This document shows, in pieces, positions 1-10,631 of a stretch of DNA of 64,000 nucleotides (its first letter is position 1; every line of letters begins with the position of its first letter). Under the pieces are notes generated by a model. That model was not told where the DNA came from. It ran no database searches and saw only the letters and a list, made by a program, of their open reading frames with translations. Made by a program: the position numbers and the translations under genes. The DNA is from Eucommia ulmoides (Eukaryota > Streptophyta > Magnoliopsida > Garryales > Eucommiaceae): the NCBI GenBank assembly GCA_016647705.1, contig CM028326.1, positions 26,846,901-26,910,900 of the forward strand. The letters run 5' to 3'.

Positions 1-1914
1 GGCGGTGGCGTGAGTTGGGTGCGTCGATGGTGTGCCGCTGTGCGCGTGTGTCGTTGTCGGTCCGGTGGTGTGTCGTCGGCAGTGTGGGGGGCGTGCATGT
101 GTTCGACGGCGTGTGTGTGTCGCCAATGGGAGTGATCGGCGTGTATGGGTACGCTATTTTGTTTCGTTCCATCCATGGTGTGTGATCGTCCTCGTTTAGT
201 GTGTGTGTGTGTGTTGATCAACGGCGAGTGAATGATGTCGGCGACCGACAGCTGAAACCAAAAAGAATCAGAAAAAGAAAGAAGAAGAAAAAGAAAAAGA
301 AAAAATTCATAAACAACCCCGATAAAAACCAAAAATCCATCTCGCGGCCCGTGAACGATTCGGAACGGATAACGTCTTTTGTTAAGTTTATTTTAGTTAT
401 TAAATCAAATTCTAGCATCAAAATTTTGTAACCGAAATAATAAATTTGGGACTGTCGTATTATTAAATTTTATGCACTAATTAACGGAATGAAATTTATC
501 GAATAATAATTGTTATAATTAAAATGTGGAGAATGGGAAATTACGGAACTAGGGCCTACATTACATGATTAGGTTATTTTTTCATAAAATATTAATTTAG
601 GCTCTGTCACTATTAGGTTCGCAGGCATCGAAGTCTCGATAGAGAATAATCGGTGAAAGTTTTGCGAACCAGATAGCTAGGTGAGACTAGATGATTTTAT
701 AGACGATATGGATCAAACAGGTTTTGGGGTGAGTGAGTAAAAATGGACTTTCATGAAATTATGCTAGTTTTCAAAAGAAAGTTGGGAATGATTTTCGTTG
801 GATTTGGTGGTTTTAAAAAAAAGTGAAAAATACCTGGTTTTCTAAAAATAAAGGGTGGAAAAAATGATTTTGGTGAAATCAGACGTTTTTTTTTAGAAAA
901 ATGAGAAATATGATTTTGGATTAAAAACCAGTTTTGGAAATAGAGGGTGATGTTTGAGATTTGATGATGTTGATTAGAAGATGTTATTGATTTGTCATTT
1001 GATGATGACGTTATTGATTTGATGATGCGGTAGTATTTATCTGCTTCGGCAGAGTGATGATTATCTGCTTCGGCAGAGTGATGATATTGATTTGACGATG
1101 CCATAGTATTTATCTATTTCGATAGAGTGAGGTTATCCGCTTCGGCGGAGTGATGTTATCCATTTCGGCGGAGCGATGTTTATCTGTTTCGGCAGAGTGA
1201 TGTTAGACGTTTATACTGCGCAGTGATTATCCGCTTCGGCAGAGTGATGGGTGTTCGTAAGAAGGCATATCCTACGGATGGTACAGTACCGTTGCAAACT
1301 CCCGATCGTGAGGTTAAAACGATCACTAGGGCTGGCCAGTGTGTGTTTGAGTTGTGTGCTTAAAAAGTGTGTTTGAGATGTGGTGTTTTACTTATGTTGG
1401 GTGATTTGTTATTTATTATGGTGATTGATATGATTTTATATTAGATGGATTTGGATGAAACTTATCTATATTGCTTTATTTTCACTGCTTATATACTGGA
1501 GATTTTACGAGCTATGTGGTATTTATAAACTTACGCTTGATACATTTAGATGTTGTAGAATAAATATTTATTATTAAAGATGTTTTTACTAAGAAGGCAG
1601 TACACTCGCAGGTGAAACAACTAGGAGTCGGTCCCCTACTGGCACTAGGTAGAGTCCTACGATAGAGTCGTATGGAGGGTTGAGATGAGCTTTCTGAGGC
1701 GAACCTATGAGGGGATTCATCGTATTATATTTTGCTGTTAGTATATTTGGGAAACGGGTATGTTCCCATAACAGAATATGTATAGTTTCATATAGATGAT
1801 GGTTTATTTATATATATTAATATTATCGTGTAATAGTTAGTTGGTTGTTTTCGGTGATGTCATGATGTCGTCACGCTAGCCCGGGATGTCGGGATTTCGG
1901 GACGGGTCGTGACA
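1..1914 (+). mobile_element. Tekay-type gypsy LTR, 5' part cut by window edge
   Basis: The region ends at 1914 with GGGTCGTGACA, the inverse of the TGTCACACCCC that opens the minus-sense LTRs at 8694, 23179, 46981 and 58968. Its sense strand is therefore plus. Layout matches those LTRs: a GT-rich block (1-240), a purine-rich stretch (265-310), an AT-rich segment, then hairpin repeats (1040-1243). No tRNA-iMet primer site follows 1914, unlike at 46980, so this is a 3' LTR or a solo LTR. It contains no coding sequence. The left boundary lies outside the window. Confidence 0.75.
1040..1243 (+). repeat. Tandem UUCG-loop hairpin array in LTR
   Basis: Seven short inverted repeats share an invariant TTCG loop. 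The arms are TCTGC/GCAGA (1040-1053 and 1064-1077), TCTAT/ATAGA (1113-1126), TCCGC/GCGGA (1136-1149), TCCAT/GCGGA (1159-1172, one mismatch), TCTGT/GCAGA (1183-1196, one G-T pair) and TCCGC/GCAGA (1230-1243, one mismatch). A loopless palindrome, ACTGCGCAGT, lies near 1215. Three different arm sequences pair perfectly, which points to selection on structure. In sense RNA, four of them would form a C(UUCG)G tetraloop, known to be unusually stable. The function is unknown. Confidence 0.8.
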
Positions 1915-1999
1915 GTAGAGATAGACTTGTTGGGCGCGATGACGATAGGACTTCAACGACGACTACATATGTATTAGGGTTTGGGGGTTACAAGGGTAG

Positions 2000-2030
2000 C
2001 ACAACAACAAAAACTGCCTATAAGGGCATT
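2000..2030 (+). repeat. CACTA left terminal inverted repeat
   Basis: CACAACAACAAAAACTGCC followed by TATAAGGGCA. It pairs with the right end over about 28 positions with few mismatches. The fourth base is A instead of the usual T. Confidence 0.85.
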
Positions 2031-2243
2031 TTTGTTGGGACGCTATATATATTGTGCCCTATAAAAGTATTTTTTGGGATACAAAATTGGAAGTGTCGCA
2101 TAAAAGTCAATTTGTTGGGACATTATATGTCTTGTACCATATAAAGGTACTTTTCGAGACACTATATATATTGTGTCCTATAATCAAATATTTAACAGGA
2201 CACAAAGTAGTGCCCCAATAGAATTTAATTCGTAATTAAATAA

Positions 2244-2284
<41 letters not shown>

Positions 2285-2360
2285 AAAAGGACATAAAATA
2301 GTGCCCTAAAATAGAAACTATATTAGGGCACAATTTTGTGTTCTATTATACATAGATTTT
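2031..2360. repeat. CACTA left subterminal repeats
   Basis: Several copies of a degenerate motif such as TTGTGCCCTATAA, TTGTGTCCTATAA, AGTGCCCTAAAA and TTAGGGCACAA occur in both orientations. In this superfamily such repeats bind the accessory transposase protein. A (TA)n tract lies at about 2248-2277. Confidence 0.7.
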
Positions 2361-2439
2361 TATCACACTTATTATTATAAGTGAGATTAAACTATAAATT
2401 AAGAAAAAAAAAAAAAAAAAGCGATGGAAATTTGGTGTT

Positions 2440-3060
2440 CCCGCTCCCCGTCCAAATCATTTTCAGGCCCTCTTTGTCAATCTCTTTTTGCTTCTCTCTA
2501 GTCTTCCACTGAGAGCCTCTCTCTCTAAAATCCCTAGACAATGCCTCCCCTGCCCACCGATTCTCCCTCATCTCACCCTCACTCTCTCACTTGATCCTTC
2601 ATCGCCGATCTTTCTTTCTCTCTCTCTTTCTCCCACCTGTCCTGTCGCCAATGCCATCTTTATCGTCGCCATCTCCGCCATATTTGCCTCGATTTGGCTG
2701 GATATGGCCAAATCAGAGTTCTTGATTTGTCCAGATCCGGTCATATCTCTACTGAACGCTCTCTTTGTCTCTATGTTCCTCTCGCAAACTTCGATGATGA
2801 GATCCATCGGCCCTCACCATCGTTGCCGCTATCGTGTGTCGTGGTTTGACCACCGTCATCTGACCATCACCATTGATCCGGCCGAAGGTAAGACTTCTCC
2901 CATCTCATTTTCCGACTCTCTTCTCTCTCGTTTGCTTTCTTCTTACAGGTTCACCATCGAAGGCTCACCGTCTTCGACGACGAGCGAGTCCAATTGTCCA
3001 ACACAGGAATAATCTATTGTTGATTAACAGATTCATTGTCGGTTCGGTTTATTTTTAGAT
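2440..3060 (+). other. Leader-like CT-rich region in CACTA, possible UTR with short intron
   Basis: A CT-rich, unusually GC-balanced block resembling a plant 5' leader. A candidate donor AAG|GTAAG (intron from 2888) and acceptor TTACAG (ending 2948) would give a 61-bp intron, at the short end for plants. An open frame runs 2488-3012 but its translation is a low-complexity Ser/Pro/Leu product that I do not recognise. It may be the 5' end of a captured gene upstream of the NIPA exons. No direct evidence of transcription. Confidence 0.35.
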
Positions 3061-3741
3061 CGGCGACGATAATCCATAGTCAATTATATATTTCAGGTTT
3101 GCCATCGATTTGGTTCGTGTTCGTGTTTGTTTAGCGTTTTTGTTTCCTGTTTTGTTCTACTTCCATGTTCTCTTTAATTAATCCATGGTCATCGAGATTT
3201 TCCAACGATTTAGTTCAGAAATTTCAGGTATCATTTTGATGTTCTACCCTAATTTCTCCTAATTTTCGAACTTAGTGTCCGAATAGAAATTTCTTCTATC
3301 ATTTCCCCTAAGTAGTGTTTCTATTTACATTAGTGTTTCTGTTTGCAGTTAGAAATTTAAGCTATTACTTCTTGTAATGTCCCCCAATTAGTGTTTCTAT
3401 TTACATTGTGTTTTTTATTTGTGTTTCAGTTAGTGTTCCTGTTTTTGTTTAGTGTTTCTGTTTAGCGTTTACTTAGTTTTTTTTAGATCATAAACCCTTA
3501 AACAGAAATAGGGAACACAACCGAAACATTAAATATTAAAGATTTTGCAATTCTTCTATGTATAATTTATGGTTTACATATTACCTTTCCATAGAGATGA
3601 GAGTTCATTAGCCCCTCTGCCACCTCCTCGACGACCAAGGTTGATTTGCTCAAATCTTGCTTCGAATTGATTATGGTTTTTATTGTTTTAACATGAATTC
3701 ATGTTTTAATGAATGAGCATATGTAAATTTCTAATTTCTAG

Positions 3742-4009
3742 GATAATCTGAAAGTATTTGTGCTGGCCCTCCTGTTGAGTAGATTCATTGGGGCGAGCTT
3801 CATCATCAAGAATAAAGGCCACCACAAAGCTACTGCTGCTTCTGGTGTCAAAGCTGGTATGAATTTTCTCATGATGTCGTTTTGAATCTGTTAATTTCTG
3901 TATGGTTTCTACATCTGTTAATTATCGCAATTGATTTATTTGATGTGTGTAGGTGTTGGTGGATATTCGTATCTATTGGAGCCTCTTTGGTGGTTGGGCA
4001 TGATTACTA
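3742..4009 (+). pseudogene. Captured NIPA-type Mg2+ transporter gene fragment (two exons)
   Basis: Exon A (3742-3856) encodes DNLKVFVLALLLSRFIGASF and IIKNKGHHKATAASGVKA. Exon B (3953-4009) encodes VGGYSYLLEPLWWLGMIT. Together they match the N-terminal part of plant NIPA membrane magnesium transporters, including the first membrane segment, the F-I-G-A-S-F-I-I-K motif and the EPLWW motif. Splice sites are intact: acceptor TTTCTAG at 3741, donor G|GTATGA at 3857, acceptor TGTGTAG at 3952 and donor A|GTAAGT at 4010. Both junctions are phase 1, as expected for this gene family. The start codon, the remaining membrane segments and the C-terminus are absent, so this is a fragment and cannot make a transporter. 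Confidence 0.85.
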
Positions 4010-5220
4010 GTAAGTTTTTCTCGTTTAAATTTTACTTTAGCTTTGTTCGTTGATTCTTTGTTCAATCGATTGCGGTTTTACTTATTTTTGGAATCGTGAT
4101 TTTGTTATGTTTGGTGTGTTTGTTTGTCGTTTATATGACTTGCATTGATTTTTTATCCCTAATTTATGGTGTTTGATGAATAATTATACGTGAAATCATG
4201 CTAATGTTTAGCATTTGATGCATTTTGAATTTGAATTTCGATTAGTTTGATCCCATATTCTCTGTGTACCTCTTACATGAATAATCAAGGACTGACATCT
4301 AAACTGAGCATGATGAAACAAGAGAATGTGATATTCACTATTGTATTTTGAACCTTCTTTGTCCTGTTCTTACTTAGAAGGTAGACCTAAAGGCATTTTG
4401 CATGGTGCATTCCAAATCAAAGAATGATGTGGCTTACTGTAAATTGATAAATATCTTACTGTTTTCCAACTTTTTTGGAAGGATTCTGGCAGAAAGTTGT
4501 TCTTGTCATTGAGGTGGTTTTCTTCTTTGTGAGGTTTGTTTAGTGCGATGTTGATGAAGTTGCAGATTTCATGAAATGTTTTGCCCAAGTGCTTTAAATA
4601 ATTCAGGTCCATCACTAGGAATGACTTTGAGTCTGAAGGGAGTGCACATTTCCTCAGTACAGAGTATGATGAGAAAATTTTATAAATCGTAGTATTTGGA
4701 TGCCTCAAAGAATTGTCCTTAATTTGATGTATGCATAAGCAACTAAAGCACACAACTTTTGTATTTACATTCATATTGAACATATGCAATTCATCCTACA
4801 TCCGTTTTCTATAAAGATTTTTTGGTTCATATGTCCGTTATTAAATATGGTCATCTAATCTTATATTGGCCTACATCTCTTGATTGCTACTACTACGAGA
4901 AATTGCTAATTTTTTGAAATCCCTAGATCAGATGCTTGTTTTCGAAGACTGAAACATAAAAAGGTTGATGTATATATGACCTTAAAACACGTCTTGAATT
5001 CAATTGTTTATGTTCCGCAACATGATAATAAGAATTAAATATTATGCTAGTTGATCAACAAGAAAGATTGGTATGTGAAATAGAATTCTATGACCGTAAA
5101 TGATCTAATTGTCATATATGTTATCATTGCCGATTTAAATCCATTATAACTATTTGTACAGCGGTTGTTAAGGCTATGGAGTTTCTTTCCATTCTAACTA
5201 TCCCACCTCTTTTTTGACAG
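4010..5220 (+). other. Intron-like non-coding stretch between captured exons
   Basis: AT-rich sequence beginning with a GTAAG donor at 4010 and ending with a pyrimidine tract and acceptor TTTTGACAG at 5220. No exon of NIPA or of the next gene is visible inside. The junction between the two donor genes must lie somewhere here but has no obvious mark. Confidence 0.5.
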
Positions 5221-5329
5221 TTCATATCATTGGTAAACTCATCGATCAATGTTGATATTGAGATACTACGTGATTGCTATGAGTCCTTTGCCATATATTA
5301 CTTTGGAAGATATCTTGTTGCTTGTTTAG
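5221..5329 (+). pseudogene. Captured LAZ1/DUF300 (TMEM184-like) exon
   Basis: A single 109-bp exon, with acceptor TTTTTGACAG before it and donor G|GTATGT at 5330. It reads FISLVNSSINVDIEILRDCY then ESFAIYYFGRYLVACLG. This is the signature of the plant LAZ1/DUF300 (TMEM184, organic solute transporter alpha-like) family, usually I-L-R-D-C-Y-E-S-F followed by RYLVACLGG. It has no stop. It belongs to a different gene from the upstream NIPA exons but lies in the same orientation. Only this exon is securely recognised; the rest of the seven-helix protein is missing. Confidence 0.85.
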
Positions 5330-5669
5330 GTATGTCACTATCCTCTATAATTAGATGTTCTTCTTTCTGTATTTTTTGGGGGATGGGCAGTGGTGGTTCT
5401 TTCTGTATGTTACTGTTCAAGTACCATATATGTAGTGGATTTTTTTTTTTTTTCCATTTATTTTTTGCCATATTAATTCCGAAGATGCAGAACAAAGCTT
5501 CTTAGCTTCACGATTGACATGTTTTCCTAATTGGTCTTACTTCATAGATATCAAGTTTTAGAAGTATACGATTTCACAATTTGCTATATTAATCAATGAC
5601 CGTCATGGGTCACTATTTCCTTTCAACATCCAGTTGCATTGATTAACACTTTTTTGTTTTGTTTTGCAG

Positions 5670-5746
5670 GAAATTACGGGTCTGACTTACTTTATGTTGG
5701 ATCAGTCGAGAAAGGATACGGAGTATTGCATGGAAAATACATTTAA
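5670..5746 (+). pseudogene. Possible terminal exon of the chimeric captured unit
   Basis: It follows a good acceptor (TTTTGTTTTGCAG ending 5669). Spliced from the phase-1 donor at 5329, it continues the frame with NYGSDLLYVGSVEKGYGVLH, then GKYI and TAA at 5744-5746. I cannot match this short peptide to LAZ1 or any other family. It may be a third captured fragment or sequence that became exonic by chance. Confidence 0.4.
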
Positions 5747-6004
5747 CACATATTTAGTATGTATATTACTTTTGTAGTTAAACTTTGTTTTTATTTACGA
5801 ATGGTGACTTAGATATTGAAAGAAAGTAGTGACCTATGACGGGTATAATTTTGTGTATCTTTGGAGTTTTTAATTCCCCATTTTTAATGAAAAAAATTGA
5901 GTTCTTTATGTATTTGGTATTGTGAGGAATTTTTAGTTTTATTGTTTAGATTTAGAGTATTTTGATATTTTAAAATAATTTTAAATTATACAAAAAATAA
6001 TTTA

Positions 6005-6308
6005 GATATTTTTTAGGACGCTAAATAGTGCCCTTATATGTTGGTTCTCTTTGATAATTTTGTGACACATTCTTATGTCATAATAGAGGTTTTTCACAAT
6101 ATTTTGTAGTGCCCTAATATATATAATTTAAAAAATATAAAATGCTATAGAGGCAATATATGGTGTCCTAATAGTTATCTTATAGGACACTTATTATTGC
6201 TTTAACATGTTCAAATAAAAGGGCACTATATTGTACCCTTATAACCTATTGGGGCGGCTTTTTACGGGGCACCAGTCCAAGTGTCCTGGCTCTGTCGCGA
6301 CACTTTTT
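6005..6308. repeat. CACTA right subterminal repeats
   Basis: Repeated GGACGCTAAATAGTGCCC, AGTGCCCTAATA, GTGTCCTAATAG, TAGGACACTTA and GGGCACTATA motifs, mirroring those at the left end. Confidence 0.7.
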
Positions 6309-6339
6309 CGTGCCCCGATAGGCCATTTTTGTTGTAGTG
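6309..6339 (-). repeat. CACTA right terminal inverted repeat
   Basis: Ends in TTTTTGTTGTAGTG, the exact canonical CACTA terminus read on the minus strand, followed by TGG. Confidence 0.85.
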
Positions 6340-6778
6340 TGGGATGGATGATTAATGAGGAAAAATAAGAATTAGGATAACAATACAAATAAAAATGAAA
6401 AGTCTATTAAATCATGGAACAAATCGTGTTTAAAGAAAGGGGCAGCTACCAAGAAATTCTCATATGAAGACAAAATTACTAAATAAAATTTTTTAAACAC
6501 ATGTTACAAAATAGTCTTGTTATCTTTTTGTGACAATTTTATTTCTCGTGTTAGAATCAATACGTGATCGTGTCATATTTCACTTTCATCGCCGTTCAAA
6601 ATCTACCAAGTCGCCGTACCCATTGCATCTTACCAAAACAACCATACGATATACCCAACATAAGTTTCGCTCCACCAAGGGCATAGATCAAGTCCTTTTT
6701 TTTTTTCCTCTCACTCTCTCTCATATTTGTTTAGGGCGACGAGTTCAGGGCCACCGACCCTTGTGTTATATTCGACAT

Positions 6779-6806
6779 GATCTCGTGTTGAATATAACAC
6801 GAGATC
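6779..6806. repeat. Perfect 11-bp inverted repeat
   Basis: GATCTCGTGTT (6779-6789) and AACACGAGATC (6796-6806) flank the 6-base spacer GAATAT. With one mismatch the pairing extends to 15 bp. Confidence 0.85.
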
Positions 6807-7719
6807 GTGTTATATTCTAATTTTTCATTCAAATAGATAATTATTTCTCTACATTTATATGCTTGATTTTCTCCAAATACAAACCAAATCAATCCAACTA
6901 ATTCCACATACATATATATTCCAACGAAATTAATCCAAATAAATGAACCTTAAGTTCCACATACATATAAAAACCAGCTAATTAATAGAGCAAGTGAGAA
7001 ATGAATAGCTGAATTAGGATCACCCTTTATACTCCCTTATCAAATTGAAATTTGTTCTTGATTGAAGTGTAGGGTTTTCTAAATCTCTTTCTCTCTCTCT
7101 CATTGTTGGCACTGTAATTAGTTATCCCTCTTCCCCACGTCGCGTCGTCATCCAGTTGCGGTGGTGGATTTCATAGGCGATGAACCTCATCACTGTCAGA
7201 ATCGAAGGAGGAAGAGGACGATAAACCTCATCGTCTTTGGAATCATGGGCGATAAACTTCATTGCCATTGAAATCGGATCGACATTGTAATGGAGGTTCC
7301 AATTCATGTTTCCCTTTGTTAAATAAGCAACCCATAATCGCTAACAAGACTATACTGGATGGAAAAAATAAAAAACATCTAATAAGATTATCAAAAACCC
7401 TAGATCTGTTGTGCTGAGGAGAAAGAATTGACATTGAATGAGAGAGAATGAGGAGCATCGCTATGGGAATGATAAGACGAAAGATCAGAATTAGAGGAAT
7501 CCAAGCGAAGAGCAAGGGCTTAATTGCCTCGCGGTTTCCACCACCTGGTCTCAAGCTCAACATCGTCTGATCCTGGATGTCGCTCCTTCCACAGATCTGG
7601 CCGCAACGCCCTAATCTGGCCTTGATTTGAGAGAGTGAGCAGCCAGATCTGGCTGGCAGAGGCGAACGGTGGCTTCATGTAGAAGACAGGAATGACGACT
7701 CTGGGAGTGGCAGCACAAA

Positions 7720-8005
7720 GATTAAAGTATGGTTGACAGAGGCGAACGGTGGAGTGGGAGGAATTGATTGCATACAAGTAGGAGAAATCATGAGAGAGAT
7801 CAAGGAAAAAAGAAAGGGGTAGTGAAGGAAGGGGAAAATCATCAATTCAAAAAATTCAGGACGATTGAAGTTTGGCTGACAGAGGCGAACGGTGGAGTGG
7901 GAGGAATTGGTTGCATACAATGAGGAGAAATCATGAGAGAGATCAACGGAAAAAGAAAAGGGTAGTGAAGGAAGGGGAAAATCATCAATTCAAAAAATTC
8001 AGGAT
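7720..8005. repeat. 143-bp tandem duplication
   Basis: Unit 1 (about 7720-7862) and unit 2 (about 7863-8005) share GACAGAGGCGAACGGTGGAG, the following GTGGGAGGAATTG and the terminal ATCATCAATTCAAAAAATTC with few changes. A partial older copy of the GAGGCGAACGGTGG part lies at about 7660-7674. Confidence 0.8.
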
Positions 8006-8119
8006 TATTTGATACAAAATAGTGCTTTTTGTAGGACTATTGGGTACAAAAAAATATTTGTAGGGCTATCTTGTAAATTTAGTCTTTTAAGTAGACTTTT
8101 TGATATTTTCCTCGAAAAA

Positions 8120-8693
8120 AATCAATATTGTGAACGTTTCCAATGTCAACAAACTGAAAAAATATATCATTTTAATGTACAATTCACGCTATTGATTTTG
8201 AAACTCACGTTCACACTGCTGTGTACTGTTGTGAATGTTCATACTATTTTGAAATAATAACACATAAAACCAGATCTAATAAGATTATTAGATTCAAACT
8301 GATGTTATACTCTTGTGAATGTTCATACTATTCTGAAATAATAACTCGTGATACATTAGATCTAATAGAATTGTCGTAATGAATATTTACACTATTATTA
8401 GACTGTTGTGAATATTTTTACTATTTCGAAACAATAACTCATAAAACAACAGATTTAATAGAATTATCAATGCGAACATTCACACCAGTATATACTATTG
8501 TGAATATTCACATTATTTTGAAACAATAACTCGCAATACACCATATTTAATAGGATTATTAGTATGAACATTTACACTGTTGTGTATTATTGTGAATGTT
8601 CACACTATTTCAAAACAATAGTCGCAACACATCAGACTTTATAAGATTTTCAGTGTGAACATTCAATTATTACTGTACTATTGCTAATGTTCA
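8120..8693. repeat. ~90-bp diverged tandem repeat, target of the nest
   Basis: Five to six diverged copies of a ~90-bp unit. Each contains TTGTGAATGTTCA(T/C)ACTATT, then AAA(C/T)AATAACTC, then ...TTAATAGAATTAT; starts are near 8229, 8314, 8404, 8496, 8588 and 8681. The Gypsy-1 LTR begins inside the last copy. The same unit reappears at 52381, on the far side of the nest. Confidence 0.75.
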
Positions 8694-10022
8694 TGTCACA
8701 CCCCATCTCGGGCCCCAATACCCGAGGTTAGACGTGACTTCGACTTGATGTTATTCAACCAACCACAAAAATACACTACTAACAATTGATATAGATTTTC
8801 AAAATATTTACTAACTCAAAATTCAGAGATATACATGTCCCAAAAATATCTCATAACAAAACTACAAAAAACTAAATCCTTCATGATTTACACTTATCTT
8901 GCTAACCTCAAAATACTACACCACCTTCTGACTCTATCTAGCGCCAGTAGTGGACCCGTCTCTAGCAGAGGTATCTGAGATAAAATATTTTATTGATGTA
9001 CTGTTTTCATAATATAAAAATAAATTATGGGTCAAGTGCATTTATCAGAATCCACTTCCCCAAAACAGATTATAATCACAATATTATTTTCTAAACAGAA
9101 TATAACCTCACTGAACAATAACAAAATTCACAAATATCATCAAGTTATAACAACAGAACATAAATCAACTAATAAAATCACTTCTATATAATAAAATACC
9201 AGAAATATACTTTTCTACTAGTCATAGAATCATTTCACTTCACGATCGGGAGTTATAACGATACTGTAACCTGTACAACTCTACAATCTAAGGTTATCAT
9301 CAGTGTTAGGGTAATTCAATATCTCTAATAGTAGGAACCAACACGTGGTATAAATCACCATATCAGGATGACAATCATCATCGTCAACAATAACAACAAC
9401 GACAACAACAACAACAACAACCACCACCTGCAGGACTTGCCCTTCTGTCAAGTCACAATACAACGTCCTATAGGACATACTCTCGTGTTAGGACCAACAA
9501 CATTCCGTAGGACATGCCCTTCCGTCGGATATAGGTATAATAATAAAAACTAGTTCCGTCATTCAACATTTTACTTGATCTGTCTAACGTTATAAAATAG
9601 TTAGTTTTAATAAGCATCTTATTTTTCACAATTTAATACAAAAATATAATTTAACAATTTACATAAAAGACAGTACACTCACCTCGATAATCACACTGCT
9701 ATTTTGCTACCGCTGAAATATTGATGTAATTGGCGTCGCTTATGGACTTAACAATAATAGAATCTAAACTAAGAATTTAACAAAATAAATCTAAAATGTA
9801 ATTTTTTCCCATTCCCAAATTTTTTTAATTATACGAAATTTATTGAACACCTCATTTCTTAAGTTAATATTAATAACAAAATATTATAACAACAATTACA
9901 AAGTTTTTCTAATTGATAATTTAATCTTACAAAAAAAAAAATAGTTAAAAAAAATAATAAAAATTTAAAGTTTAGAATTTCTATTTTAAATTAAATTTTA
10001 TCACAATTTAATTTTTTTATTT

Positions 10023-10111
<89 letters not shown>

Positions 10112-10631
10112 AAAGAAGAGGCAGTCATTCACCATACACTTTTACCATTTTTTTTTTTTTTTTTGTATAAATGTACAACGGAAAACAAACGTGGCACATA
10201 TTGCCATCCTCTTTGCCACTTTTAAATGTGGATTTGTCACCTTAAATATGAATTTGACACCCATTACTTGTTTTTTTTTTTATTGTTATTATTATTAGTA
10301 TTTTAAATATTTATTCCAACCATCCCTTAAAGTTAAGAAAATATTAGTTTATATCCCAAAACTCTCAAAATTGTATTTTAAATAACTTAATAGTCCTTAA
10401 ACTTTTAAAAGTCAAAAATTAAAACTAACAAATTAATCCCTCCCAAATTATTTAAAACTAACTTTTTAATATCTAAGTAACCCCAAAAAATTTTAACACT
10501 AAATTTTTAGATATCATGACAACCCCTTATAAAATTTAAAGTAAAATTTAAATAACATAATGAACCTCATTATTTTCTAATTATTCTAAAATGTAACTAA
10601 AAATATGCATGTGCAAAAACTGGGTCATACA
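8694..10631 (-). mobile_element. Gypsy-1 3' LTR (Tekay-type chromovirus)
   Basis: Starts TGTCACACCCC and ends GGGTCATACA; on the minus (sense) strand this is TGTATGACC...GTGACA. The minus-strand purine run TTTAGGGGGAAGGAT abuts the end at 10632 and is the expected polypurine tract. The LTR is 1.94 kb, shorter than its relatives at 23179 and 58968. It contains a (CAA)n-like tract at 9379-9424, diverged hairpin repeats (about 9425-9535) and a long (TA)n(GA)n microsatellite. Confidence 0.8.
10027..10110. repeat. (TA)n(GA)n compound microsatellite
   Basis: About 21 TA units followed directly by about 20 GA units, inside the Gypsy-1 LTR. Confidence 0.95.

Larger units (their letters stand above)
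2000..6339 (+). mobile_element. Non-autonomous CACTA (En/Spm) transposon
   Basis: The right end reads inward as CACTACAACAAAAATGGCC and the left end as CACAACAACAAAAACTGCC, the canonical CACTA terminus with one T-to-A change at position 4. The flanking triplets TAG (1997-1999) and TGG (6340-6342) fit a 3-bp target duplication with one mismatch. Both ends carry subterminal repeats of GGGCACTAT/AGGACAC type in either orientation. I see no TNPD/TNPA-like transposase, so movement would need a helper element. The interior (about 2400-5960) is gene-like and holds exons of two unrelated host genes, so this is a transduplicating CACTA. Confidence 0.85.
6340..8119. other. Unassigned DNA right of CACTA
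   Basis: No recognisable protein or transposon domain. Short open frames here are not convincing. It holds a strong inverted repeat (6779-6806), a region with repeated GGCGATGAACCTCATC-like phrases (7150-7260), and a 143-bp tandem duplication (7720-8005). It may be a degraded DNA transposon or host intergenic DNA. Confidence 0.5.

Noticed and set aside
2488..3012. 174-codon open frame as a host protein
   Set aside because: Low-complexity Ser/Leu/Pro composition in a CT-rich leader-like region, crossed by a plausible intron; no recognisable domain.
3742..5746. A functional host gene
   Set aside because: Exons from two different gene families, each only a fragment, lie within CACTA termini; this is gene capture, not an intact locus.
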